64,000 nt of DNA from Gambelia wislizenii (Eukaryota > Chordata > Lepidosauria > Squamata > Crotaphytidae): positions 63,721,001 through 63,785,000 of the forward strand of contig JAUMIR010000003.1 in assembly GCA_030847615.1 (NCBI GenBank), read 5' to 3'. Made by a program: the position numbers and the translations under genes. Under the pieces are notes generated by a model that was given only the letters and a program-made list of their open reading frames with translations, was not told the origin of the DNA and did no database searches. This document shows, one piece after another, positions 10,964 through 25,860 of the stretch (the first letter of the stretch is position 1; every line of letters begins with the position of its first letter).

Positions 10964-12735
10964 AACCCTGTAACTGGGTTGTTTGAATTTAAACATTTTA
11001 ACATTAACAGTTTATTGGCAGTTGTTCGTTGTTAGACCAGTATCCAGTGTCAGTTGCTACTTTTTAATCACTTTATTTTATAGTGCAAGAAATGCCATTC
11101 AAAAACAAATCCTTCTATTAACATACGTTCAACCAGTTCGACCAAGACAACTTGCGTTAAAAGAGCACTTTTTAAAGAACAATTATTACTTAAGCTGGTG
11201 GCCATAAACATCTGAACTGCATTTTGCTACTTAATTTTCTGATTTAGTTCTATGTTGGTTTTAGTGCAAAAAAAAAAAAAACAAAAACAAAAAACCACTC
11301 AGTTAAAAAACCCCAAAACACAGTTTAAACAATTTAAAAAACTTTTTTCCCCAACCCTGGTTGCCAGCCCTCCCATGCCACAATCTCCCCCCACTCTATT
11401 CAGTGATCTACTGAGGCCAGTCATTGTCGCATGATTGTTTGCAGAGAGTTTTTGAAGTTAGGTTGAGGACTGCATTGGATTAGATTGAGGGCTGCAGGTT
11501 GCCCATTCTTGCTGTATTATGTATTTCATTGCAGCTTGTCCCAATTGGCCCTTGGATTTCTGGTATGGAAAGGTTTACCAGCTTATGAAATCATGGTTCA
11601 GATAGGATTTTCTGAATTCCTCTTTAGATATAGTTATACTGCATGTCATAAATGTGCCAAATGTGGGAGAAAAAATTCTTTGTGGTTTAAAATGCAATCA
11701 AAATTTTAAATCAGTAGACAACAAAGTATAGTTTTAGGCCTTAAACTAGTGAAACAACAGCGCGAGATGGAAGAAGTACAGCCCACAGCCTGACCCTGGG
11801 GTCAGTTTTTTTACAACAAATGTTTCACCACATTTTTGGCCTCCATTCGTCCAGTTCTGGCCCAGGAAAGTCCTTTTTTGTAAACGGGAAGTGACTTCTG
11901 TTAAAAAGGCTTCTACTGGCTCAGGGGGCCTAAAACATGGTAGAAATGCCCCCATATCCCCTAGAGGACACCTAGGGGCATTTAATTTTTTTTTCCTGGG
12001 ATGGGTGCCTGGCCTCCAAGCTAATGTGGCCTCCTGGCCTCCCACAGTTGCCCACCCCTGCAATAGTGAGTAGGATCTATACAACTGGAAGTTTGTTGAT
12101 ATTTCCACCTCTACTTCACACACAGTGCATAAGAGGCAAGCTGTTTTTCAGTTAATATACAAGTATAGGTGTTTAAGTGGAAATGTTTACAAACATGTAC
12201 TTGTACCTGTTTTCTGCTTGCATATATAGGACAAAGTTTCAAGTCTGATTAGGGACAATAAATGGTATGCTGTCACTTCCATATAAAGGTAGTTTATTAG
12301 CTACTGGGGCTTATTCTACTGAGAGGTGGAGTGTTAAATTTTGAGGTGCACACAGTCGATCAGGACAGTCCTTTTAGCCACATTCCCAAGGAGAGACCAA
12401 AAATTCAGACATCTGTGTCAGTCTATATCAATAAACTAGTTCAACAGTTTTCATCTCAGCTAGGAGCAAATCTTTTATTAAGCTAATATCTTTTAATTGC
12501 CTGTTCTGCATACAACATACTGGATGGTGTGCACAGCTAGGCAGACCTATTGGCTTTGTTACTTTGTATGAACTAAGATTTCAATAAAGTATGACCCCTG
12601 TATCCATAGGACTGGTACCTGTGGTTTCACTTACCTGCATCTTAAAAATATGTTCTCTCTAGGCATTTTCTAAGTCCTCCAGCCTGATTCTGTGCTAAAC
12701 TTCTTCCAGAAACCAACTAAACCAACCACCACATT
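10964..12735 (+). other. PAK2 intron, no gene; possible hAT end near 12060
   Basis: AT-rich intronic sequence with an A-rich tract at 11269-11300. At about 12045-12061 the phrase 'gttgcccacccctgc' is the complement of a terminus common to reptile hAT MITEs (GCAGGGGTGGGCAAC), but no left partner is clear. Nothing else is recognised. Confidence 0.4.
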
Positions 12736-12739
12736 GAAA

Positions 12740-13685
12740 TACAACTTGAAAAATATCCATATAGAATTGAAAGATAATGTGAAAAATAGATTTGCACCAC
12801 TAAGCCTAATTGACTAGGAGCTAGAAAAACTGGACTGAAGTCAGGGACATTATCAGGGAGGAATGCAAAAAGACACTTATCTGCAGCCTTTCTCTTTGAT
12901 GAAAATCTTCAAGCAGTTAAGGACAGATGAGAAGCTGTTACTATCACAAAAACAGTAGTTTTATAAGAAAGCAAAAGTAAAAGGTGACACAAATAGAGTC
13001 AGAACTCTGAATGCAACTGTCCAATGACTTGTGCACAGGAACAAGGAGAACTATGATAATAATCATTGCAGAGAAATGGGGGGAGTGAACAACAAAAAAG
13101 GAAGAACAAGAGACTTCTTTCACAAGATCTGAGAAATCAAAGGGAAATTTAAACCAAGAATGGGGATGCTCTATGACTACCAGGGGATCATTTACATGAC
13201 CAAATAAAAATAAAAAGACAATGGAAACAATACATAGAAGAACTATATAAAAGAGATGAAAGGATGACAGGTTCATTCGAGGAAGAACTACGTGAAGACA
13301 AACCTCCAATTTTAGAAAGTGAAGTGGAAGCTGCACTCAGCACCTGGGAGGAATAAATCACCAGGAACAGGTGGCATACCAATAGAGCTGCTTCAATCTA
13401 CAGAGGCAGAATCTACTCTAGTTCTAATTAAAATCTGTCAACAGATATGGAAAACAAAACAATGGCTCACAGATTGGAAATGCTCAATATACATTCCAAT
13501 TCCCCAAAAGCAGATTGCAGTAACCACAGGGCCACTGCATTAATTTCCCATGCAAACAAAGTGATGCTCAAAGTTCTACAATAAAGATTTCCCCCCATAA
13601 ATGGAGTGAGAAATAGAGATGTCCAAGCTGGATTCAGGAAAGGAAGAGGCACTAGGATCATATTGCAGACGTATGTTGGATAATG
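12740..13685 (+). mobile_element. BovB/RTE LINE fragment (endonuclease-RT linker and RT start)
   Basis: Translation in shifting frames gives 'WTEVRDIIREECKKTL' near 12825, 'WKQYIEELYKRDERM' near 13215, then 'LESEVEAALSTW', 'ICQQIWKTKQWLTDWK' near 13430-13490 and 'VQAGFRKGRGT' near 13625. These are RTE/BovB landmarks in the correct order. Several stops and frameshifts are present, so it is a dead, 5'- and 3'-truncated copy. Confidence 0.75.
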
Positions 13686-13737
13686 GATAGCACCATTAAA
13701 AAATATTTTAAAAAACAGCCTGTGCTTTATAGATTAC

Positions 13738-13975
13738 AGTACAACCCTCCTTCCATGAGACCTATATCCACAGATTCACTTACCTGCTTCAAAAAAAGGT
13801 CTATCTAGGCCCTCCAACACGACTCTGTGGTATGCTTCAGCCAGAAGCTGTGTTCTCTCTAGGCATATTATAGGTCCTCCTGCACGTCTCTGTAGTTTGC
13901 TTGGGCTGGAAGTCATTCATTTTAATAGAATTGACTATTATCTGTGGTTTCTGGTGTCCATGGTAGAGGTTGATG
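13738..13975. repeat. Pogo-like repeat remnant, low certainty
   Basis: 'acaaccctccttccatgagacctatatccacagattcactta' and an internal repeat of 'tctctaggc...cctccngcacg' phrases resemble the 'tatccgtggattcac' ends of pogo/Tigger elements. A related scrap is at 12588-12700. Boundaries are not defined. Confidence 0.35.
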
Positions 13976-14259
13976 AAAGATAAAAGAAATCATCCATAGC
14001 TGTATTTTGGAATAACCTTTCAGGTGGGCTCTAGAAGGTTCAGAATGTTTTAATTTACTTATGTAAGGCATCTGAGCTGGTTATTTTATTTCACATGTAC
14101 ATATTGTTAGTTCTGAATAAAAAGTTTGCTAAAAAATGTTGCACTACACTTCTTTTTTGTGTTGTAGGATTCTATCTCCATTCTTGCCATGTGATTTCTG
14201 TCTTTGGCACCAAATTTTCTGTTAAAGTAGTAAAGCCTAGGAGCATGTCTACTTTTTAA

Positions 14260-16141
<1,882 letters not shown>

Positions 16142-16228
16142 CATCCTTTCCTGAAACTGGCCAAACCTTTGTCAAGCTTGACGCCGTTGATCCTAGCAGC
16201 CAAAGAAGCAATGAAGAGTAACCGTTAG
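16142..16228 (+). CDS. PAK2: PAK2, last coding exon
   Basis: Acceptor 'ttttttgttag', then HPFLKLAKPLSSLTPLILA, AKEAMKSNR and the stop TAG at 16226-16228. This tail with SLTPLI and KEAMKSNR is the carboxy end of PAK2 and separates it from PAK1 and PAK3. The kinase domain is therefore complete at its 3' end, with no visible damage in the three exons. Confidence 0.96.
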   Translation, partial: HPFLKLAKPLSSLTPLILAAKEAMKSNR

Positions 16229-19200
16229 CATTGCTGCTATGGCCATCATTATTTTTGTTCTTTATTTTTTAAAAAAGTTCATAATATATAAATTGTTGCT
16301 CTTGTTAGGGGGATTGAATATCTGCAGAAGGGGGAAAAATCTCACCTTGAAGACACAAGCGAAGAAAAAAAACGGTGGTGTTCATGAACTCTTCTTGGGG
16401 TCTGGAAGAAGTTGTGAACTGAATCACTGGCCTTTTCACCACTTCTGCATACAGCTCAGAAATACATTTTACTATGCCTATGAGTTGTTTTTTGATGACT
16501 TTGCTGTACCAGATCCCACTCATTGTGCTCTGCTGGGCACTTTCAATACTTGAACAACAGATTCAAGCTTTTAGGGGAAGGCATATTACATTGATCTGCT
16601 GACCTTTCCCCCTTCCCTTCCCTTCCCTTAGTCATTCATTCAGAAAATGGCAAGCTCTGAGTTATTAAAAGCAGATATGGTAGAAATGTGAAAGTTCCTG
16701 TTATTTCCTTTCTCTTAAGCTTCAGTTTAGCTATAACTGTTACAACATTAACCACCAGCTACCTAGAAATCTAATTTTTCAATGACTGTTCTTGACAGAA
16801 GAACATGGGTAGAGAGGGGAGTAAAAGGCTCAGTGGTGTTTGATGTAGAATTTTATTGCATGGACTTCTTAACGTAAAGGAAAGATTTGTCTGAATTTTG
16901 GAGAGTGAATACATGTGGGGTAAAGGAGGAAAGTGTTGCTTTTCTTTAATGCTCAAACCATCCTGTGGGCATGGAGAGAAAACTCCATTCCTGTGAATTG
17001 TCTTCCACTCCTCCCTTGTCTATGTAGGTTTGTTGATAATATTTTAAAGGGATGTCTTGAAAGTGTGTGGTTTTATAGCAGAGTGTTGTATCCATGTTCT
17101 TACTTGGGCTTTGGGCTTTATGCTGGTGCCTTCTGAATTTTTAAATTACCCTTCTTTGTATTAAATACATTTTGTATATGTTGTACATTTTCTCTCCAAA
17201 AGCAACTTTGGAGTCATCAGGACTAAGTATTAGGGCTCTCTTCCTTTCTATATATAGATATATATTAAATATATATATGCACCATTTCTACTAACAAAAG
17301 ACCCTTCAGATTTGCAAAATAATCATAATAATAGAAGATTCAAGACTTTTTGTATAATTCAGCCAGCTGAACCTTCTGAACACCAAAAGTGCTATTCTGT
17401 GGAGACAAAAATTGGAGGCAGTAGAGTAGCTTAGATTCAACACTTGAATTGGCTTGTGAATGGTTGGAGAAACTTGTTTTTCATGGTCATCCTTTCGCTT
17501 GAAAGACTTAATCAGCTACTATGGCCGAAGACAAACACAAGATCAAGTGCCTCCCTAAATGAAAGAAAGTAATTGGAACTGCGGATGAACTGAAGTTCTG
17601 GTTGAGGTAGCCAGATATACCATTGGAATTTCCTCGTTACTCACATCAGCCTTCTAAAATCACTGTGGTTTTATGTGCAGCTTATCTTGATGGAAGCCTC
17701 CTGAATGATAATGTGCCAAACAGTAACATAAGAGACTCTTAATTTGATACTGTAGCTTTCTCTCACTTCTCGTCAGAAGGTTTGACAGAACATCTTAAAG
17801 CCCTAGATAAGAAGCAACTTCTTAAAAGCTTTTTTTGATTAAAAAAAAAAGTAGAAAGCCATTTTTTTTCTATCTGTGAACAATATTGCTATGTGTTGGC
17901 ATTAGAACATCATTTGTGCTGGGATTTCATGAACAGGTTGCAAAATGTGTACTAGCCAGGGTCCAGGTTCTGAGCCACTGCATCACAAAGGGTTCGTTCC
18001 TTCAGATCTTGAAGCCTCTTGCATCCTGTTATGTACCAACAAATGCCTTATTGATGCAGCTGAAAAGAATGCCACACTCCAGTCTGCAGTCCTGTAACTT
18101 TCCTATTTACTTTCAGAGCATTTTGAATGTGTGTTGGTTTGTTCTGAGGAGATGTGATGTCTTGGTCTAAGCGGTATTTTAGGTGCTGTTCTTCTCATTG
18201 CCATGGCTTGCAGTGCTATTACTTTAAAAGTTCTAATAGTATTGCCTTTAAATTGATAATATGTGAATCAAACCAAGAGATTTAAAGAACCCGTACAGTT
18301 AATTTTCATCCTCTTACTATTGGGTCTTTGTCTGTTGCTGGCAATGGAATTTGTGGAACCCATGACTCCTGTGAGTCTTAGGTGCATGTTTTTTGTTTTT
18401 TTTAATGTAGCAAGTTATTCTGAAAGTTATATTTCTAAACAAAAATACTTTCCTTTAACTTCCCGTGTGATAAGAGAATTGATTTTTGTAAAGGTTCTTA
18501 AATCTTTGCTTACATTGCTTACAATTTGGATTAGCTCAGCAGTTGTTGAAGAATATCCCATGGCCTCTCATGTGCCCTTATGTATTGAATATTGCCACAG
18601 TATGTCCATGTGGACACTCTTAAGTGTAATTGCAGCTTAGTGCTATAGAAATGCAGATACCTAATTTCCTTGTCCTCGTTGAATGATATGATTGATTGAG
18701 GGATAAAAAACAGGAGTGAGCTGACATAGGAACTCTTCATTGGACAGAAGAACCATCAGGATATTCCTGACCCATTATGGTTCATTGTGCAGCTGTGCAC
18801 ACAATTTGTATGGTACATGGAATGAACATAATTATAAATATCTTTAAAAACTTGTTTTAGAAGTGGAAAAGTGGCAGCCTTCTCCCTCTTGGATGTCTAG
18901 TGTGGACTTTTAAATGTAGTGAGCATACCCTGGAGCATAGTTTATTAGCAAAAGGTGATAATACTGAGCAGAACATTGGAAGAATTCTTAGTCCTAACTG
19001 ATTTTCTGGCTAAAAACATCTTAAATATTTTCTGGGCACTAATATATTGGCTAATTCATATGAGCACTTGCCATTCATAGTGACTTTTTAAAATCAACCT
19101 GTGGTAGTCTGATTGTTGAGATAGCCCAGCATTATCCTGAATGTTCCAATGCAGGACCAGATCCCAGGAAATGTAGTGGATAACTACAGAAGACAGTTCT

Positions 19201-19915
19201 GTAGAAGTTGCTAGTAAGATAGAGCTTGCAGTAGAGAGCTCAAGACAGCCATTTCATAGTTTCATCATTCAGTCGGGACTAAGAGAAAGTCACTATGAAT
19301 TAAAAGTGTGCGCACACACATGGCCAAAAAAGTATTTAAGTCATATTTATGTAGGTCAGCTTTTGAACCTTGGGCATGTTTGCAATGGCACACTGAATTG
19401 TGGTGTGAAACTGCAGGGAGGAGAAGGGTGTCTCATTCCATGAAAGCAGGTTTACCTGGATTAAGAGCTCCCAGGGTTCCCTCAATCCCAGAAATTGAAA
19501 CAAAACCTGCCTTTAAAAAAAAAGAGCATTTGTTGGTTTGAATGGAGACAGTCATCACTTGAGCATGTATCTTAAAATTTAGGTGGCCACCAGATGTGTA
19601 CTGTGGAGTAATTTGGACTAAATTAACTCCAGTACTAAGAGTTGAAAGAATTTGTTTGTCTTCATAGCTGGAATTAAATACATTGCAAAACAATTTTCTT
19701 CATTGCTCCCTTTCTCTCACTTTGTCAGATGAAAATAGAAGTAGTGCAAGCTTTGGGTTTGTTTGTTTTTTACTGTCTTCAGATTTTGTTGCCCTTTGTT
19801 TAATTTAATCCCATTCTGTTATTTAATTGTTACTGCAATATTAACTACTGTATTTGACTATGTTTAATGACTTTGTTCTTTCAGGGCTAGAAATAAACAT
19901 TTCTAAAATACTTGC
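16229..19915 (+). other. PAK2: PAK2 3' UTR (inferred) and poly(A) signal
   Basis: There is no splice signal after the stop, and 3.7 kb of AT-rich sequence without recognisable transposons follows, as expected for the long PAK2 3' UTR. An AATAAA at 19892-19897 followed by a TG-rich stretch (gctggttgtcattc) is the best candidate for the distal poly(A) site. 'attaaatacattttgtatatg' near 17160 may serve as a proximal one. There is an AT dinucleotide tract at 17250-17278. The extent is inferred. Confidence 0.6.
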
Positions 19916-20410
19916 TGGTTGTCATTCTCACACCTCTAGTCTTTTTGAGTTGATAATAGAATCTGATGAGAAACTAATTCTTGTTTAGGGGGACGTGGTG
20001 TGATACTTCATTTGGAGCAGACTTATAATTTAATTATCATTTGTCTTCAGAGCTTCACAAGCAGCCAGAAACCAGGCATGATAACTCCATGTAAAACAAT
20101 AACACTGTTTTCCTGGAAATGTATTACCTGTTATAATATCCCATTAAAAAAAAGATCATGTCTACAACAATATGGAATAATGTTGCTAAAACTGCCTGCA
20201 GTGGTTAGATTAATGGCGAACATTTTCTTTAATTCTGTACTTACTCCTTTTGAGCCATCCAGCTATATTTTCTTTGTAAATGGGTCTGAAGTTAAGGTTC
20301 TTGAAGAGGTTTATTCCATTATGACACCTAAGTAACACCCAGTACTTTCAAAGATACAGTAGCTGAAGTTACAGATTGACGGTTCCCTCCAAGGTTGTTA
20401 GTTAGCATTA

Positions 20411-21729
20411 TATGAGGTCTGTCTATTAAATAACGAGACTGATACAATAACCCATCTATTTATTGTATATGTATTACAGTTCTAATGATTGTCCCCTTCA
20501 ATATACTTCCCATTCACACTCACACACCAATGCAGTCCTGTTTTACACTGGTTGAAGGTGTGGAGCAGATCAGTTTCTGTCGGCTGTTTCAACACATCTG
20601 CTGTTTTCTTCTTTACTGCATCAATTGACTCAAAATGTGTTCCTTTAAACACTGGTTCAATTTAGAGGGGGAAAGTCGCATGGTGCCAAATCTGGTGAAT
20701 ATGGAGGATGTTCAAGTGTAGTAATGTGTTTATGGGCCAACAACTGCTTCACAGAAAGTGCTGTGTGAGCAGGTATTGTCTTGATGAAGAATGAAACCGT
20801 TTTCCCACAATTCTGGCTTTTTTTTCCTGACTCTTTTTCTCAGCTTTGTCAAAACTTCCTTATAATAATGCTGGTTCACTGTTCTCGCTTCTGGAACCCA
20901 TTCTGCCAAAATTATGCCCTTGATGTTAAAAAGAAAACAAAACAATGAGCATGACTTTGAATGTTGATTCACTTTGATGTGCTTTTTTTGTTCTTGGTGA
21001 TGATGGTGTGTTCCAGTGCATTGACTGTCGTTTTGTCTTAGGATCATACTGGAAGATTCAGGTTTCATCACAAGTGATGATTTTTTTGAAAAAGGTTCAG
21101 GCCCACCTCAAGTTGCTGCAGAATGTCAGTGCAAATTTCCTTGTGGCACTCTTTTTGCTCTGGCGTGAGAACCCTGGGGACCACCTTGGCATAAACTTTT
21201 CTCATGTTGAGATCCTCATGCAAAATTTTCCACAGTGTCCTTGTCAATGTTACGGCTTCAGCTATCATTCAGACACTGAATTGGTGGTCTTCTCGAACAA
21301 TCTGGCTGATTTTTTCCCACAATTTCTTCGGTTCTTGAAGTGGAATATCATCCAGGGCGTTCATTGTCTTCCACATTCTCACATCCTGCTCTGAATCCTT
21401 TGTAACGCTCAAACACACACGCATGAGACATGCAGTCTTCCCCGTAGACCTCAGTAAGCATTTGACAAGATTCTGTTGGTGTTTTGTTCAATTTTACTAA
21501 AAATTTCAAATTGACACATTGCTCAACTTTTAAACTTAGCATTTTTCTGGCTCACAACAGACAACACAGCTGCTTTAAATGACGATTGACAACTGAATGG
21601 CTGAGAGTGTTGATGTTTGTCATGCAAGTTCAGACATGTTCAAGGTCACCACTCAAGTGTTCACAATCAGTTTTCCCTGATATGTCTGAAAGGTAGAAAC
21701 ATAGTCTTATTATTTAATAGACCTAGTTA
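20411..21729 (-). mobile_element. Mariner (Tc1/mariner) DNA transposon, decayed
   Basis: About 1.3 kb, the usual mariner length. The ends are inverted: the left begins near 'gaggtctgtctattaaataa' and the right complement reads 'aggtctattaaataataag', each bordered by TA. On the minus strand the transposase remains are in order: the helix-turn-helix start MLSLKVEQCVNLKFLVKL (about 21542), VLTPEQKECHKEICTDILQQ (about 21190), GIILAEWVPEARTVNQHYYKEV (about 20915), and FILHQDNTCSHS (about 20800) with the second catalytic Asp. Frameshifts break it into three pieces. Confidence 0.85.
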
Positions 21730-22439
21730 GAGTTCATTAAAAGTAACTTGATTTTCTGATTTATCAAAAGTGATTAAAACATTTCCCCTTTTTAGTTACT
21801 TTGAGGAAAAACCCTATCTGAATGTTACAAGTTGCTGGGCTGTGTTACCAGGCATAAGGCACGGGATGACCCAGCATTTCAATCATGTGATGTTCCTTTT
21901 CCACCTTTAACGAGACCTCAGCTCTGTAATTTATACAAGTAATATTAAAAGTTACCATTAACGCACATGGAAAGTTAAATAAAATTAACGATAACTAATT
22001 TATTTATAGCTAAATGTATTTATAACTAATTACTTCCAAATCTTTATCACCACATTTATTTTTCCTTATAGAAAAGAATTTTCAGTCTGTTGCAGGTTAT
22101 GCTTCCTCCAAAAATCTGCTCATACCTAGTATTATAAGTATTCTTTGCATTAACAATTGTACTCTGAGAAGATTCAGCACTTCAATTTGGGAGTCTAGGA
22201 CCTATTTCATGCAATACATGCAGTGTAATTTTTGGTGTACACTTAAATATAAATCATTAATAGCATAAATACAAGAATGCATTAATGAAATCTACTTAGA
22301 ATTTTATCTCAAATTCAGTGGTCTGGCTTCTTGCATTATTACACACATAGGACTCATGGATAGCCCAACCAGCTAGTTGCACTGTCTACTGCAAGTTTTG
22401 TTCAGGCTCAATTGGACCCGTTGTATCTGAGAGACTAGA
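21730..22439. other. Non-coding, unassigned
   Basis: AT-rich sequence between the mariner and the CR1. No exon and no repeat boundary is recognised. Confidence 0.45.
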
Positions 22440-23185
22440 TACCTGAAATTCAGTACGGGGAAATGTAAGGTACTGCACTTATGATGGAAAAATGAAATGC
22501 ATAGATATAGGATGGGGGAGACCTGGCTGAATGAGACTACGTGCAAAAGGGATCTAGGAGTCCTAGTAGACCACAAGTTGAACATGAGTCAACAGTGTGA
22601 TGCGGCAACTAAAAAGCCAATGCGATTTTGGGCTGCATCAGTAGAAGTATAGTGTCTAGATCAGGGGAAGTAATAGTGCCACTCTATTCTGCCTTGGTCA
22701 GGCCTAACCTACAATACTGTGTCCAGTTCTGGGCACCACAATTCAAAAAGGATATTGACAAATTGGAGCGTGTCCAGAGGAGGTCAACTAAAATGGTGAA
22801 AGGTCTGGAAGCTATGCCTTATGAGGAAAGACTTAGGGAGCAGGGTATGTTTAGCCTGGAAAACATACGGTTAAGGGGCGATATGATAGCCCTGTTTAAG
22901 TATTTGAAGGGGTGTCACATTGAGGATGGAGCAAACTTGTTTTCTGCTGCTCCAGAGACTAGAACATGGAGCAATGAATGCAAGCTCCAGAACAGAGATT
23001 CCACCTCAACATTAGGAGGAACTTTCTGACAGTAAGAGCTGTTCAGCAGTGGAACACACTCCCTCGGAGCGCCGTGGGGTCTCCTTCCTTGGAGGATGCT
23101 TTGATAATGATTTCTTGCATGGCAGGGGGTTGGACTGGGTGGCCCTTGTGGTCTCTTCCAACTCTACAATTCTATGATTCTATGA
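22440..23185 (+). mobile_element. CR1 LINE, 3' end
   Basis: It encodes the last part of CR1 ORF2 ([56 protein letters not shown]), preceded by 'gatctaggagtcctagtaga'. It continues into the CR1 3' UTR with 'ggttggactgggtggccc' and ends in the diagnostic tail attctatgattctatga. It is 5'-truncated, as most CR1 copies are. Confidence 0.92.
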
Positions 23186-23189
23186 ACCA

Positions 23190-23884
23190 GGTATCAGAAA
23201 AGGTATGCACCAGGTATAAACCTTTGCTCTTCTTTCTAAATGTACTAGTGAGTCTCAATTTACATTATCCCTATTCACAACATTTCAATTTACAAAATTT
23301 CTCCAGAAATAAAGCCTCACCCACAAAGCATTGTGCTTGCAGCACACCTGTTAAGTTGAGCGAGGCAGGAGAAGTAAAAGCGAGGAGGGTGAGGTAAGTT
23401 GGAGTTTTGCCATTAAGAAATGCTGACTGCACTGCGTTTCTTTCACCTGCCTAGGCTGAGGGAGTGGCCGGGAGGAGAAAGCAACTGAAGTGTTGGCATT
23501 GCTAGAAAGAAAGGATTCCCTTTTCCTGCTTAGAATACTGTGGGGGAGGGGAGGAAGAAACTGGAATCTTGGAGTTTGGGTGTGGCTGAAAGAATTTTTT
23601 TTCCCCTGCCTGCTTAGGTGAGGGAGTCATGATAGAGAGAGAGCAAGTGTGTAACAATAACAATGCCAAAAGGGGTGACTGTTAAGCATGAAGCTTGTAG
23701 CATCTTAAGCCTGCATACTGTCAAGGACTGAGTGGAAAGAGAGAAAGGAAGGACTTTTTTTGGAAGGGTTTTTTTTTTTGAAGGACTCCCCCCCCCTTTT
23801 TTTTTTTTGTAGTGCAGGTGGTTACTGTACAGGAGATGCGCTGATGGTGGATTGACTGCTTCAGCTCTGTTGAAACATCCCCTT
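23190..23884. other. Purine/pyrimidine-rich non-coding stretch
   Basis: GAGG- and GGAG-rich sequence, then C-run and T-run tracts at 23780-23810. No coding exon. It may be the 5' part of a retroelement, but there are no boundaries to support this. Confidence 0.35.
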
Positions 23885-25860
23885 TGTAAATTTTTATTTC
23901 ACATTTTCCAAGCTACATAAAATAGAACAATAATATTGCATAATAGGGAGAAAAAAGAGAAAGTAAAGAGAAGAGAAGAAAGCCTAGTCAAAGGAAAAAA
24001 GAGAAAGAAACAGGGGAAAAAAGTAGAAAATATATACAAGTGACTTCCAATCTTCTTTCAGTGGTTATTAAAATATATAATCAGTCTAAATTTTGCTCAT
24101 CTATCATAATAAATCCTCCTTTCTATAACATATACAGTACTTATAATCAGAATTGAAGCTTATAAAATCACAGATATTTTCTACAGAAAGTCAACATGGG
24201 ATATTAATCTTTCCCTAAATTTAGATGAACAAATTATGGCTTTGCACTAACTCATTCTATTTTAACAACAATCTATCATAATGTAAAATAACATGTTAAA
24301 TCCTTTCATCTTTATAAAACAGTTTCCTCAACTCTTTTCCAACTTTTTCTCCCTCCCCTCTGACTCTTTTCCAGCTGTGTCTCCCAACTTCTCACTAAAG
24401 GAAAGTTAAATTCTACTTAATCCTTCATCTTTAAAACAAATCTCAACCTTATTGCAATTTACGATTCTTCACCTTAGTTTTCCTTAACTTTTTCCAAAAC
24501 ACCTCTCTCTCATGCTGATAGGGGGTTGGACTGGATGGCCCTTGTAGCCTTTTCCAACTCTACAATTCTATGATTCTATCCCTCCTAATTATCTAGCTCT
24601 CCAGTACACATATAAATCAACCTTGATAACATTTTAAACATTTCATATACCCAAAAAGCCATGTTTATAACAACTTATCTTATGCTAAGTTAACATCAAA
24701 CATCAAACAACTAGCATCTTATATTCAATAAACCCAATCCTTTTCTCTTTATCCATTTGTACAAATTTAACCTTTGTACAGTTGCAAAGGTTTGGCAAGA
24801 AACCAATTTGAACATCAGTCATCAAACGCAAATCAAACCTGCAGAGGAAGCATTCTATTAAAAATTCTTCCTATTGATCTTGTTAACTTTGCCCTCATCT
24901 TTCTCTCCTTCCACAAGTGTCACTGAAAACCAGATATCATCATTGTCTTTCAGACCCCCCCCCCCAATTTCACTATCCCCTCTGGTGAGTTTGCTGTAAA
25001 TTTCAGCTCCCTTCCAACTTTTCGTCCTTCTGGAAAATTATCCAAATACTCTTCTCCTTTCCAATGTTTCCAAGACCTCTGATGCTCTTTCTGTCCCCTC
25101 TGTTATTTCCCATACTGTCGCCTGTTTCCTCCAGGATCACTTCAGAATCTCCAAAATCATCTTGGTCTGGCGGTAAATCATCCATTCATACTTTTTTCTT
25201 CATATTTTGATATCTCCCCTTGATCCTCATCCGCCATCGAATAGTCTGTTGCTTTGTCTAATTCTCTAACTCCCAGCATGTCATCCATTGCTAATTTGTA
25301 ACTCTTGAAGTCATTTTTCATCAATTTAAATTCCTCCCATATCTCTTGCCAAATCACTGGATTGCATACATTTTCTGGGGATTGAATCATTGCCATTCTT
25401 TGATTGAACAAAAGCTTGGAATATATAGAGTTTGTCTCCACAGTGTCTCCTCAGATAGAGTGTTGCAATGACACAGCTTGGCTGTTTAGCTTCTCTTGTT
25501 CTTCAAATTTATTTCACTGGGATATCTCTCCCAGACAAAACAAATCCACTTTCCTATAACAAACCAATCTCTTTCCTTAAACTAAAGTATCTTTCTTTAG
25601 TCCATTTTTACTTGCAACATGCTTACAAAGAAAACCAATCTTCCAACTTTTTAAAAACCACAATTTTGTTAAACTTTCTGATTTCAAAATACAATCTTAA
25701 AAATTCTTTAAAAACCAGTCCTTAAAGACTCTTATATTAGTGAGGAAAGGAGAAAACTCACCAAGGTATTGTCACCACTGAGTCAAAGTTTTCTTTTTAT
25801 TATTCAAATTCAGATAGTTTAAAGAAGTAATTAAAAAGAAAGTGCAGTTGCAGTCCTTTG
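23885..25860 (-). mobile_element. Unclassified AT-rich retroelement, possibly L1-like
   Basis: Read on the minus strand, this 2 kb ends at the left in an A-rich tail (gtgaaataaaaatttacaaa). It contains two adjacent charged ORF pieces at 25441-25178 and 25185-25003 (SPENVCNPVIWQEIWEEF and DDLPPDQDDFGDSEVILEE), helical and acidic like an L1 ORF1 N-terminus. No reverse transcriptase is present. The assignment is tentative. A CR1 tail lies inside at 24523-24583. Confidence 0.4.
24523..24583 (+). repeat. CR1 3' tail fragment
   Basis: 'gggggttggactggatggcc' followed by 'tccaactctacaattctatgattctat' is the CR1 3' terminus with its ATTCTATG-type tail. Only about 60 bp is present. Confidence 0.8.
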
